Assembly (NCBI RefSeq): GCF_963678635.1
Contig: NC_087063.1
Location: 23,070,701 to 23,134,700 of the forward strand
From: Symsagittifera roscoffensis
Taxonomy: Eukaryota; Xenacoelomorpha; Acoela; Convolutidae
DNA: 64,000 nucleotides
Direction of reading: 5' to 3'
The translations under genes were made by a program, and so were the position numbers. The notes under the pieces are model-generated. The model had not been told where the DNA came from, searched no databases, and saw nothing but the letters and a program-made list of their open reading frames with translations. Below, piece after piece: positions 1-10,880 of this stretch (position 1 is its first letter; each line of letters starts with the position of its first letter).

Positions 1-950
1 TTTTTGTTGTAACCAATTTTGATTGAAAAACGAAACAAGCCTGCTCGTTTCTATTTTTTGCCTTCTCTTCTGTTTCTTGATTTCTTTCCTGGCATGGTGA
101 CACTTTTGAATTGCATTTACACTAATTTAAGCAAAACAAGTCTGCTCGCTTTTTTTTTCGCTCGAAATTAGACCAAAAATCAAAAATTTCATGTCGTTTT
201 TTACTCGACACTGAGACATTGTTATAGAAGTTTTTCGATGTCTTTCAAATCACGACTGAAAGGGCTGCACGATGATCTATTCCTTGACCCATTCCTGATT
301 TTGCGTGGAAAACAAAAAAAATTAGAAAAACTCAAAATAAACTTGAAGACGAAGTTTCCCCCTACTTTCAAAGGCCTGAACAATAACAAATATATCCAAA
401 AACATTGCAGATCAATTTAATGAAATTGATTGTCTTTTATATTCTTTGATAGAATTTTTAATGAGAAGGCTGAATGATTTTTAATAATCTATTTTGAATA
501 TATATTTTAGTGATAAAATTTAGTTTTTAGAAATTCTATTTAGAAATACTAATTCGTTTTTAGAATTAGCTTTGAAAAGTCTCAACTTGATCAATTTTAA
601 TCATTTAATGAGTCTTAATCATTTTGTTTGAATATACAAATTCAGCGATCAAATTCAGTTTTTAGAAAAATTAATTTTATCTAAGTTAATACAGTCGAAT
701 TCTGAGACAACTTTGGATTTTTCAGATCCAAATAAGTTTCAAAAAATAAGTTTCAAAAAATAAGTTTCAGATTCAAATATTTTCAGATTTTTCGATCTGT
801 TTAATCAGTATCAGAGCAGCCTCAGTATCTGAAATGCAATGACCTCAACTTCTGAATCAGCTTATTTTCAGATTAACTTCAGAGTCATCTCAGATCTCAT
901 ACTTCCGAGACATATCCATGACTGACAAATCCACGATTTTTTCAGATTTA
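1..950. other. AT-rich 5' flank, no gene seen
   Basis: AT-rich non-coding sequence. A 60-codon open frame at 238-420 has no recognisable similarity and is not called. Short direct repeats of AAATAAGTTTCAAA lie near 730-770. Positions 81-134 match a stretch inside the intron of the downstream transporter gene and are annotated separately. Confidence 0.5.
81..134 (+). repeat. Dispersed repeat, copy shared with transporter intron
   Basis: The stretch containing TTTCCTGGCATGGTGACA and then TTGCATTTACACTAAT recurs at 2184-2236 inside the intron of the SLC7A gene in the same orientation, with few mismatches. The nearby AACAAGTCTGCTCG (about 136-150) resembles the end of the R repeat family found elsewhere in the window, so this may be an old R-related fragment. 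Confidence 0.6.
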
Positions 951-954
951 CATT

Positions 955-1190
955 TGATATTAACTTCAAAACTGCACTTTAGAGATCAGAATCTGAATAT
1001 TTTAAAGCTAATATAAGATCTGAAATTGTTTCTGATGAAATAAAAATTTCATCGGTTTTGTGATATTTCAATTGTGAAGTCAATTTTAAACAGATAAAAG
1101 TTTTACCGAATCAAAAATTGTTTCAGATCTGATATTAGCCGAACAATAACCTTATTCAGACCTCTAAAGTGCAGTCTTCATAGATAACAT
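955..1190. repeat. Inverted-repeat (foldback) element upstream of transporter gene
   Basis: Two arms of about 60-75 bp face each other. The left arm (about 960-1035) holds ACTGCACTTTAGAG and then AGATCTGAAATTG. The right arm (about 1110-1185) holds the complement, TTGTTTCAGATCTGATATT and then CTCTAAAGTGCAGT. The spacer is roughly 80 bp. No coding content. This looks like a MITE or foldback element; no clear target duplication was found. Confidence 0.55.
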
Positions 1191-1434
1191 AGTGCCAGAA
1201 GGATGGAACGGCAGAAAATTATGCGTCAATCAAAAGTCTTTGAGCTGAAGATTGAGTTCATTCAGTTCTGACACGTCTATAGTATTGCTAGCGTAATACA
1301 GACCATAATTTATACGATATGAGTTTAAACGCGTCTCAAAATCGCGACGGGAGATCTCAAACAGAGCAAAATTTTGATGAAATTGGCTGTTAGAACCTTC
1401 ATTCATATCTGCGGTTTCGTATTTGTTTCAACTT

Positions 1435-1440
1435 TATAAA
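1435..1440 (+). promoter_or_regulatory. Possible TATA box of SLC7A gene
   Basis: TATAAA lies 36 nt before the start codon, which would imply a very short 5' UTR. TTCAG at about 1464-1468 could instead be a splice or trans-splice acceptor just ahead of the ATG. Neither is proven by sequence alone. Confidence 0.25.
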
Positions 1441-1475
1441 TCACAACCCGTTTTAAATAGATAATTCAGCGTGAA

Positions 1476-3673
1476 ATGGCTGATTGTTCCAAAAAATTTA
1501 GCTCAGACTTTTTACGTAAGCTTTGGCGTAAGAAAACTCTGGAAGCCGATATGTCTCAAACGGCACTCAAACGATGTCTGTCTATGTTTGACCTTACAAT
1601 TCTGGGTATTGCCAGCACTTTGGGTGGGGGAATATACGTTCTTGTTGGAGTCGTTGCGCATAGTGTCACTGGACCAGCGTTGGTTCTATCAATACTCGTT
1701 GCTGGTTTTGCGAATTTTCTTACGGCACTTTGTTTCGCCGAGTTCGGATGTCGGATTCCGAAAACCGGAGCGTCCTATATTTTCACGTACATTACCCTTG
1801 GGGAGCTGGCGGCGTTTCTTATTGGTTGGAATCTTCTTTTGGAGCATATTCTTTCAGCAGCGATAGCAGCTCGAGGTGTTGTTATAAACACAAATGCGAT
1901 CGGAAACCAGTTTATTGCAAAAGCGACTACGGACTTTTTTCTGAAGATGGATTGGGACCCATATGCAGTTGTTATTGTTGTTGCGGTGACCATAATGACA
2001 TGCATAGGTAAGTAGAACAAATTTCCAAAGATGATTTTCAAATTAAAATAAAAAATTTCTTCTCTTCAAGCAGAGCCTTATAAGAATTGCCCAGTTTCTT
2101 GCAAAGAGCTGCTTTTCTTCCTCGCATACAACCCCCCCCCCCCTCTCTACCCTTGTATACAAGAAAAGACTAGCCATTTTTTGTCTTCTTTCCTGGCATG
2201 GTGACATTTTTGAATTGCATTCACACTAATATAAGCTAAAAGAGGTGCGGACATCATTATGGTCCTCAAACGACCAGATTTTCAGAAAGTTTAACAGCTT
2301 TAAGGCGTAACTTGATCAAGATATCGGCTTGCGGCCTCTCTTTCAAACTAAGGGCAATAAAATGACTACTGAAAAATTGCAAAAGTGTAAATTGTAAATA
2401 AAAAAGATGAATGTTTGGTTTGTTCATATTTTTAGGATTGCGTCAGACCGCAATCGTGAACAATACTTTGACCAGTGCGAATCTGCTCACTCTCATCTTC
2501 TTCGTCGTAATGGGCTTCTTTTTGGGCGACTGGTCTAACTGGTCGAACAATTTCTTACCTTATGGTTTTTCGTCTGTCTTCGTTGGCGCCTCTCGTGTTT
2601 ACTTTTTCTTTACGGGATACGACGTGGTAACTGTGGCCAGCGAGGAGGCAAAAAACCCCGCTCGATCTGTTCCGGTGGCACTAATTACCACCATTTTATT
2701 TGTAACAGGTCTCATGTCTTTGATAGCCGTTTCCCTTACCATAATGGTGCCATATTTGGACATTTCTGAAACGAACGCGTTATCAGCAGCTTTTGACTAT
2801 AACGGCTTACATTGGGCTGCAAATACAGTTTCAGTAGGAGCTATTCTGTCGCTGTCGTGTGTCGTTATTTCCGATATCATGTGCATATCACGAATGACCT
2901 ATGCAATAGCTTCGGAAGGACTTCTGTTTCGATTTTTGTCTCGAGTTAATACAAGAACGCAGGTGCCAATAATTGCCACAATTTGCGGGGCGATGATAGT
3001 AATTCCAACAGCTTTTTTCGTACCACTTGAAGATTTAGCAGATATGATGGCATTTGGAAATCTCTTGGCGTACGCGTTTGTCGCTTTTGCAGTGATCAAA
3101 CTTCGAACAACAATACTAGAGTTTCCAAAGCACGACGGGTCAACTGATTTATGCGATGAAGCAAGCAGCCTTCTTGGGAATGGAAACGAAAACTATTCCC
3201 CGAAAACTATATTTCACGAAATATCCAAATCCAACAAGAACCAAATTAATTTAGAGTGGAACCAAAAACAATTCATTTCGGCAACTTTGTTTCTTCTTTG
3301 TGCTTTCCTTGCGTGTATAGCCCTGACAATCGCCCAAAACGCAACAATTGATAAATTCGTAGAGTTTTGGGCATGCATTATTTCTTTCGCTTGCTTTTTA
3401 TGTATAGCTGGGTTTTGTTTGGCATTTTTCTGGTCCGATTCTAGTATCACTGACTACGGGGACGACAATGGATACAGAGTACCTTTGGTGCCAGTTTTAC
3501 CAGCCTTTTCGGTCTTCGTGAATTTCTACTTGATGACTCAGTTAAGTTTGGTGACTTGGGCCAGATCAGCTATTTGGGTGACCTGTGGACTCTTAATATA
3601 TTTCTTCTATGGGGCAAAGAACAGTTCTTTGGAGGAAAAGGATATGGACGATTCAAGAATAGAATGCGAATGA
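1476..3673 (+). CDS. Cationic amino acid transporter (SLC7A, CAT-type), two exons
   Basis: Predicted polytopic plasma-membrane transporter of the APC superfamily, CAT branch of SLC7, which moves arginine, lysine and ornithine in known members. Exon 1 is 1476-2007 and exon 2 is 2436-3673, giving about 589 residues, slightly short for the 600-660 typical of CATs. The 428-nt intron begins GTAAGT and ends TTTTTAG. It splits a Gly codon in phase 1, and the joined frame reads MTCIGLRQTAIVNN. Family signatures in order: the TM1 glycine motif GGGIYVLVG, then TYITLGELAAFLIGWNLLLEH, FLPYGFSSVFVGA, EEAKNPARSVPVA, DMMAFGNLLAYAFVA, and the C-terminal block VPLVPVLPAFSVFVNFYLM followed by TWARSAIW. The start is the first ATG in frame (GTGAAATGG context). 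No disabling change is visible. A decayed inverted paralogue lies at 47960-52914. Substrate specificity cannot be read from sequence. Confidence 0.93.
2184..2236 (+). repeat. Repeat fragment inside SLC7A intron
   Basis: Second copy of the stretch at 81-134 (TTTCCTGGCATGGTGACA and following). It lies within the 2008-2435 intron, just after an oligo-C tract near 2130-2142 and a CTCTCTACCC stretch. Confidence 0.6.
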
Positions 3674-3768
3674 AAAGTCAAAAATCAGAGAGTTGATCAC
3701 ACATAATACAGAACGAAGGAAAAATTTTATATGATCACTAAGATTATCAAAATAGTTGAGTAGTATTC

Positions 3769-3774
3769 ATTAAA
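3769..3774 (+). terminator. Possible polyadenylation signal of SLC7A gene
   Basis: ATTAAA occurs about 95 nt after the stop codon. It is the best candidate signal seen before the downstream hAT-like element, but no cleavage site can be assigned. Confidence 0.25.
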
Positions 3775-3999
3775 AAGTTGCACAATTACACACTTAATGA
3801 TTGCTAAAAACTTTGTGCACTGCTAACAAAATTGGCTCTAATTCAATTAATCATTCTTTTCGTATATCAAATACTAACGAGCAATATGTTGAAGATGTAT
3901 TCATCGTTATAAAGCACTAAAAATATTGAATTAAGTTTGAAAATTGGTTTGACTTGGCTCTCCGAGATTATATAAGTCAAATACTCAAATGGCGGAAAC

Positions 4000-4356
4000 C
4001 AGTAGCTGATTTAGGGTGGGTGGGGTGGGAGCCCCCCGTCCCCCCCCCCCCCCCCCCCCCAGGGATTCGACGCCCTGCCGACCAAAAGGGTCCCCTTTAT
4101 ACTATTTTGAGATATCCACTTCTAGATCACTGACCTCGAAATTTTCCAAAAATGTGCCCAAAAACGTTGTTTTTTTTGGCCTGTTTCTTGTAAAAGTTGC
4201 CTGCGGCGCAGAAAATTTGGTCAATATTGGCTCTGTATAGAGATTTGGGAGAGCCTAGAAAATCAATTTGCACGACTTATTAAAAAGGTCGAAAAAAATT
4301 TCAATTTTTTTGTAAATCGCCCCCACTCCCTCGAGAAATTTTTAGATCCGTGCCTG
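4000..4356. mobile_element. hAT-like non-autonomous element with 8-bp target duplication
   Basis: Begins CAGTAGCTGATTTAGG and ends AGATCCGTGCCTG, a degenerate inverted pair related to the CAGGGGTGGATTTAGG / CCTAGATCCGCCCCTG ends of the copy at 49193-49394. It is flanked by the same 8 bases, GCGGAAAC, at 3992-3999 and 4357-4364, the target-duplication length of hAT elements. Inside are a poly-C run and the shared block GGGATTCGACGCCCTGCCG and following. No transposase is present. Confidence 0.8.
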
Positions 4357-4364
4357 GCGGAAAC

Positions 4365-7030
4365 AGCCAAAAATCTTTCAAAATTCAAAACTCACTGTAA
4401 AAGCTGAATTTTTTTCAAAGGAAAAACTGATCGGATTATATTTTTAAATGTAAACATTTTCCGTAACTTTGGTCTTTGTGGTCTAGCTTTGTGTCAACTT
4501 TTTTCAAATTCTAATGGAATATTTCAAAAAAGTAATTACATCAACTTTGTTTCAATTTTTTTCCAATTAATTATTTTGTCTCAATTCAAAAAGAACAGAT
4601 ATCTGATTCCATGCAATCACAAAAAACTGAAAACAAATCTGGTGCGCATTGATATATTCAATTGATCAAAATATTTGCAGATTATTATTTTTCAATTTTC
4701 AAAATGACTACAGGATTATGGAAAAACACTGACTGTTACTTAAGCTTTTTTAGAAATGTAAAAGTTGATAAAATTTTATAAAAGTAATTGAAATAAATGT
4801 TAACTGAAAATTTTTTAAAATATCATCAAAATTAAGATCTGGATCAACGGTACAATTTCTATTAATGCTTTAGAGAGGACGAAATACCAGTTTTTAGTTG
4901 GTAGACCGTAAGTTTATAGTTCCAGTTAAGATACAAAAACTATGAGCTATGTTCAGATAATGAGAGACTGTTTTTGCAGATTAAAGACAAATTTAAAAGT
5001 AATCATCAGAAATTAGACTGCAAGCAAATTAGACGACAAGCAAAGTAGACTACAAGCAAAGTAGACGACGAGCAAATTAGACAACGCTAATTTAAAAAAC
5101 TTACAGATAATGTTGCTGCAATAAAGTAAAAAATAGCTGAAAAAGGATGTAGTAAATAAGCAACAGCTATATATTGTATCGAGACATTTTGTGAATTTAA
5201 CGAGACACGCAGTGTCGAGATGTGAACAAATTTCGACATGCAATGTAGCACCTCTACTCTTGTTTATCTAAAAAAGAACGCATGTGAAAAATCGAACAAA
5301 TGAGTTTGAAAAAGTTTTCACCATAATACAAAATTTTTTCTTTCTAATTTCTTTTGGTTGATTTTTTGAGAATTATATTGCGCTTTTGTTTCCAATATTG
5401 TACTAGCGTTTCAAATTTTGAACCAATTTTTCAAATATTGCGCTATGGTTGCAATTTTTGCATCAGTATTTCAATTATGACACGGAAAAAATGTGCTGTA
5501 TAGCAGTTCAAAGTAATTATTTCATTTAAAATTTTTCTAAGTGATACTTTCTGCACGCTTTTTCATTTGCAGGATTTATTAGCAATCAATTTTCAACATT
5601 GTTATATATGGTTAGGGGAAGATAGATTCAACGGTAAATCACTTAGAGGAAAGAAACTGTACGATAGATCCCATTTATTTAGTTTGAAGCAGAATTTTTT
5701 AATAACATTCTATTTAAAATAAAAAAGTATTCAAACTATGCTCTTTAGGTAAAAATTAATGGCACATTTTTATTGCTCGAAATTTTATATCTTTTTTGCC
5801 ATTTTTTTTTTTTCGGTTTGTTTCGATACGCGGAGGAGTATCCACGGAGCTTTCACGTAGGTGAACTCTTGAACCGTCATTGTTTTGACAATACATTTAT
5901 TACTATTTCTGGTCCTTGTAAAATCCCAAACGTATGAATCAGGTACATTTTTGGCCATTTCAATCACACTGAAAACTATCGTATTCAAGATTTAATTTTT
6001 TCTGCAGTTGGAAGGCAAGTCAAAACCTAGCTTTCGGATTACTCATTTTGTTTGGGTAAACCCTAGATGCAAGTTTCCAGTTATACAAAAACTTTAACAT
6101 ATAAAAATTATTTCAGAAGATTTTGCAAAACTACTTTTATGAGGGAATTTTGCAATGCAAACAAAATTTCGCAAAAAAAAATTATCAATATCAGTTTTGT
6201 CAAAATCATGCATTTCAAATTTTTTTTTTATACTATTAGCAATTAATAACAAAACATTTCGAATTTTTTTTTGATTGGCTGAATGCAGCCTTATCAACGT
6301 GTTAGGTAGAAATTGTCTATTAATTCCGGTTTTCGAAGAGAAGACAGAACATTCATGCTTGGGGGGGTTTTTATATTCAGTCAATTTCAATTTTTAAAGG
6401 TTTTTGATTGAGTATTTTAATTCAGAGTATCATCCGAGTATCATTAGAGCAATTTGGAATATCATCCGTTAAATGATGTTTTTTTGTAAGTCTCAACTTC
6501 AAAAAATGTATAATTTTTTCTGTGATCGTTTTTTGTCAAATTACGGTGTTTGAAAATAACCAATTCAGCTAATTCGCGGTAAAAAACGCGCAATTTATTA
6601 TGTTATTAAAATACGGATTATTGTGTTCCAAAATGAATTGAGGCGAGCAAATGAAAACCATTACAACAAAACAAGACGGTTAACAGGCCCTTTGTAATTA
6701 AAATATCGCACGGGGAACAATACAAAGATATAAAACAAATAGTTATTTCTTCAATTCTTTATTTCTTTAATTGTTCAGACTGGAAAAAAAATATAGTTGG
6801 CCTGAAAGTACAGTTAAAAAAATTCAAGATTTCACCTTGATACGAGCAGTTTTTCGTTTTTCTAGTTTTCTTTAAAACATCAATTAAGTTGGAGTAAGCG
6901 CTGTTTATTGTTCTATTTTCAAAGAAAGCTGTGCACAATTTTTTTAGACCAATTTAGGCAATCGAAAGAGTACTTGTTCTGTATTCGAAATCTAAAAGGA
7001 TATTTAATCGTTTATTTGACTTGTAGTTCT
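4365..7030. other. Gene-free AT-rich stretch
   Basis: No coding region could be supported. Open frames near 5013-5243, 5785-5988 and 6094-6390 on the - strand are low-complexity and match nothing recognisable. The only distinct structure is the 16-bp minisatellite at 5010-5085. Confidence 0.5.
5010..5085 (+). repeat. 16-bp minisatellite
   Basis: About four and a half tandem units of the form AAATTAGACGACAAGC, varying between AAATTAGAC and AAAGTAGAC and between GACAAGC, TACAAGC and GACGAGC. Confidence 0.85.
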
Positions 7031-7053
7031 GGGTTGGGTTAGGGTTAGGGTTA
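7031..7053 (+). repeat. Short interstitial telomere-like tract
   Basis: GGGTTGGGTTAGGGTTAGGG followed by TTA, about three TTAGGG units plus one variant. TTAGGG is the ancestral animal telomere repeat. So short a tract may be a chance or repair-derived insertion. Confidence 0.6.
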
Positions 7054-7196
7054 AATATGCCATTTTGGTAAAACTATTGGAGAAATTTCTACGCGCTTGT
7101 AATAATTTATCTACGATGCTCGATATTTAAGCGCAGTGGAATATTTCCCAGTCTAAACCATTCTGAGTTGAATTCAGCCAGCTAATTTTTCCATTA

Positions 7197-7388
7197 TAAG
7201 TAATAGCAAAAAATTGGAACAGACAGAAATAATTAACAAGAGCAATCTGCTAATTTGGAGCGACTTTTGCATGCAAATTTGAGTTTTTAGTTGACCTTTA
7301 GCCATAATTTCTGTCTGAAAAATATTGCATGCAAAGCTGTCTGAAATAGGTCAGTTGCTCTTTTTCTATTTTTTAGAATAACTATAAT
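7197..7388 (+). mobile_element. Tc1-related MITE, copy 1 of the cluster
   Basis: The left end contains TAGCAAAAAATTGGAACAGACAG and the right part holds CAGTTGCTCTTTTT, the same terminal signature as its neighbours, with a decayed right end. About 190 bp, with internal TTTTGCATGCAAAT shared with copy 5. No coding capacity. Confidence 0.6.
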
Positions 7389-7390
7389 TA

Positions 7391-7895
7391 GTAGCAAAAA
7401 GTTCGGACAGACAGAATTAATTAAAATGAGCAATCAGTGCTTTTCGACGCTTTTTTACATGCAAAATCTGAAGCCGGACAACCTTGAACTTTTTGTCAGA
7501 CCAAATTCGAACAGCAAGATCATCAATTATCCGATGATTATGCTAGCCTAATTTTTAAATACTGCGATCAACATCCAGATTTACTATAAAATAGGTAGCG
7601 AAATTAGTGTAAAAATCAAAATCTAGGCCGTTCCAAAAAAAACGGAAATAAGAAGCTGATCAAATTATTCAAAATTTAGAAAAACTTTAGCCACTTTTGC
7701 AATAATTTTCCTGTTTCAAGGTTTACTATTCCCCGCTTCTGAAACAGTTGCCCGCCGTGGTTATAAGTTTTGAGTGATACTCTGCTTTATAAATTTTCGA
7801 CGTTATTTTTATTTCAGTTTTTATTTCCGCTGATGTCTAGGCAGTTGCTCTTTTTAATTAATTCTGTCTGTCCGAACTTTTTGCAACTCTCTATA
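7391..7895 (+). mobile_element. Degenerate Tc1-like element, copy 2 (+ orientation)
   Basis: Starts GTAGCAAAAAGTTCGGACAG and ends CTGTCCGAACTTTTTGCAAC plus TCTCTATA, the inverted form of the same end. The left part runs parallel to the transposase N-terminal region of copy 3 (shared TATGCTAGCCTAATTTTTAA), and the right part to its C-terminal flank (shared CCCGCCGTGGTTATAAG). The middle of the gene is lost. It abuts copy 3 tail to tail at 7896. Confidence 0.7.
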
Positions 7896-7896
7896 T

Positions 7897-8548
7897 TATA
7901 GAGAGTTGCAAAAAGTTCGGACAGACAGAATTAATTAAAAAGAGCAACTGTCTAGACATCAACGGAAATTAAAACTGAAATAAACATAACGTCGAAAGTT
8001 CATAAAGCAGAGTTTTTGCTCAAAACCTATAACCACGGCGGGCAATTGCATCCCGAAGCCGAGAAGTTAAGGGCAAGATTTTGCGCATAATCTTCTGGTA
8101 AAGAAAACCAAATATCGCGAACTTTTTGGGCAGCTTCTTCAGGAGTTTTTAGGGGATCTAAAGCCATTTTTTTCTTTATTCTTCCCCACACATTTTCAAT
8201 TGGGTTTTGATCAGGGCTATATTGGGTTTGTTTTATTGGGGCGGCCTAATCTCTTTTTTTTGTTGAATTAAACTCCTTGATATTCGTCTTTGTAAAACAT
8301 CATAAACGCTAGATTTCGACTTTTTAACCAATTCTGCTAACTGTTTTATTGTAAAATCTTGATGTTCATCGCAGTATTTAAAAATTAGGCTAGCATAATT
8401 CTCGGATAATCGACGATCTCATATTTTGAATTTGGTCAGACGAAAAATTCAAGGTTGTTCGGCTTCAGGTTTTGCATGCAAATAAGCATCGAAAAGCACT
8501 GATTGCTCATTTTAATTAAATCCGTCTGTCCGAACTTTTTGCTACTAA
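7897..8548 (-). mobile_element. Degenerate Tc1/mariner-type element with transposase remnants, copy 3
   Basis: Ends carry the TIR CTGTCCGAACTTTTTGC in inverted orientation. On the - strand, about 8375-8260 reads as a helix-turn-helix DNA-binding domain, including DFTIKQLAELVKKSKSSVYD and then KKRLGRP in another frame. About 8225-8050 reads as the transposase C-terminus with QYSPDQNPIENVWGRIKKKM, matching the Tc1-family SPDxNPIENxW block that carries the last catalytic acid. The region with the first two catalytic aspartates is deleted, so it cannot be autonomous. It lies tail to tail with copy 2. Confidence 0.82.
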
Positions 8549-8553
8549 TTATA

Positions 8554-8726
8554 GAGCAAAAAATTTGGACAGGCGACCTGAATCAAAAAGAACAGTTGAC
8601 CTATTTTTCAGTCCGATTTTGTGTCACAAGGTCGTCTAAAAAAAGAAATTGCATGCAAAAATTGGTCAAAATGGTACGATTGCTCTTTTAATTTAATTCT
8701 GTCAGACCAAATTTTTTGCAACTCTC
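8554..8726. mobile_element. Tc1-related MITE, copy 4
   Basis: About 170 bp between GCAAAAAATTTGGACAGG and CAGACCAAATTTTTTGCAAC, the diverged inverted ends of the cluster family. No coding capacity. Confidence 0.65.
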
Positions 8727-8742
8727 TTTTCGCGAAAAACAA

Positions 8743-8947
8743 TTAGCAAAAAGTTAGAGCAGACAAAAATAATTGAAAAGAACAATATACCAATTTTGAG
8801 CAACTTTTGCATGCAAATTTAAAATTTTAGGAAACCTTGAGACATCTTTTGTCTGAAAAACTAAATTTAGCGTGTAAAAAAGTTCTGAAAAAATCAGTTG
8901 CTCTTTTTAATTAATTTTTTCTGTTCCATTTTTTCGCAATTCTCTGT
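8743..8947. mobile_element. Tc1-related MITE, copy 5
   Basis: Starts TTAGCAAAAAGTTAGAGCAG and ends CAGTTGCTCTTTTTAATTAA and then TTTTTCGCAATTCTC. It shares TTTTGCATGCAAATT with copy 1. About 205 bp, non-coding. Confidence 0.65.
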
Positions 8948-8949
8948 AG

Positions 8950-10880
8950 CTTTCAAGAAATTTATTGGACAACGTCTTAGATTTTCGAAAAAAATTCTGA
9001 ACTTGAGAGAGTGAAAGGTCGTTAAGACTGCAATCAAACTTTCAAAACTGCATTTGAACTGAAAAAAGAGCAATGCATGCTTGATTGCATTTTTCGGAGA
9101 ATTTCATTTTTGCCTAATTTCAAGAGCACAACAATTGAAAACGTGGCCAATTGACAGTTAAAAGAAAGTAATTAACTGAAAGTAGAATAAAAAAGCACAG
9201 AACTTAATGAGAAATCTCAACTTTCGAATTTCAAGGGAAAAAAAGATGCCCTTTAAACTCTATGAGTTACTAGAACAATTTTTAAGTGGCGCTTTTTGAT
9301 AACTATAATCCAACTGAGAAAACTGGATCAATAGGTAGATTTTCTATTGCACTGGAAATCTAATGAAAATCTAAATTGCGCTTTCGAATCTAGAAATCGT
9401 TCACGTTTTTTTGCGCCATTTCCACGTTCGTATTTGGAGAGTGCTATTTACTTCACTTTCAGCAGATGAACGTCAATTGAACTGAAAAAGTGCATTATAC
9501 CTAAATGCATCAATATTTTCTGAAAAGGAAAATAAGCAAGACCTGTATAAGAGTCTTCACTACGATCATTACTCTTAAAAGATTACAAACTTAACAAGTT
9601 TACAAATAACAGTAACAAAACCTACTTCTTTCATTTACAAAAACAAATACTTACAACACAGCAAGAAACCGTAACAAACAACTAAGCCGACCAAACACTA
9701 GCAGACACACAAGATGTCGTTAATTTTTTAATAGGAAAATTTCCCTGTTGAATAAAAAAAACAGGTTGTGGCCAGATTCGAACATAGGACCTTCACCCTT
9801 CAAGAGTAGTACTTTTGTCAAAAACCAAAAGTACCAGAAAAGCTACGATAGTTAGAATTTGATTTAAGGCAAGCTATCATATGATTTAACTATTTTGTAA
9901 GGCATGATAGTCCGATATAACAAATATTCAGTACTCTTTAAAAAATTTTCATTCAACAACGATTTGCCATGCAATTTTTCAGAGCAAAAAACACATAAAA
10001 TACTGACAAAAACGCGAAACTTCAGAGAAATATTTTGATTTAGTTCAAATTAGAAGATCATACTTATTTCAGAAGTTCAATATCTTGTCCGAAAATTTGA
10101 TAAAAGCTATAATAATGACTGTGCAAGTGTGGGAGATTTTCAAACTAAAAATTTTAGTTTTTAGTTTTCTCTCAAATTACATGCGCATCAAAACATCCAA
10201 GAAAAATTGAAGGGCAGACCGAACAGTTTTTGTCATATTAGGAGTAATCTTGTTTTTGTAAGCGAGCAATTGATCATTTCCAGCATCGAAGTTTCTTTTT
10301 AAAGTAACAAAAAAAGTATTTGACTTTTCGTCAGTCTTTTTCCCTACTTTTAAAATTAAACCTAAAGTTTAAGTACTGCGTCTGTATGTTCCTGGATTTT
10401 AAAAACAAATCTTTAAACTTGCTAAGCTTTTGTCAGAAAGAACAAAGAGAACGAAAGAAGAAAAGAAGAACAAAGAGAGCGTCTTTGTTGCGAAATCAGC
10501 TTAAAATTCACAAAGTACACATTTTGGCCTCCCAAAGATATGCCACAAAGAAGCTACTGTGAACTTCATTTGGTTTTCAATTTTAAAGCGGACAACTAAA
10601 ATGGAAAATTTTTATCCCAATTTAGCCCAATTTTTTAGTTTGCTTTTTTGTAGATTGATCTAATAGACTTTCCGAGGTCTCCTAAAACGGTAAACAGATC
10701 TGAACTTGATCAAAGATATCTTCTGGAAAAAATTTTCGTCGGCTTATCTTATCTCTAAATTTGATAACTAAACCTTAAATCGGTTAATTGAATCTCAGGT
10801 TTTATGGAATCCTATAAAGTTAGTCTGTTTAGGTTTTTAAAGTCAAGTCTTAGTAAACGAAAACGTATCGTTCTTCAAAT
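8950..10880. other. Gene-free stretch, one repeat-like segment
   Basis: No gene supported. TGTTCGAATCTGGCC on the - strand near 9770-9785, followed by a T run, recalls a tRNA B box but no tRNA fold can be built around it. A purine-rich segment near 10435-10490 (AAAGAGAGCGTCTTTG) recurs near 29060-29080, so it belongs to a low-copy dispersed repeat. Confidence 0.4.

Noticed and set aside
2899-3450. - strand open frames within the SLC7A exon 2
   Set aside because: Shadows of the well-supported + strand coding sequence.
9760-9810. tRNA-like B box on the - strand (TGTTCGAATCTGG) followed by a T run
   Set aside because: The T-arm stem does not pair and no acceptor or anticodon arms could be formed. 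At most it is a decayed tRNA-derived SINE fragment.
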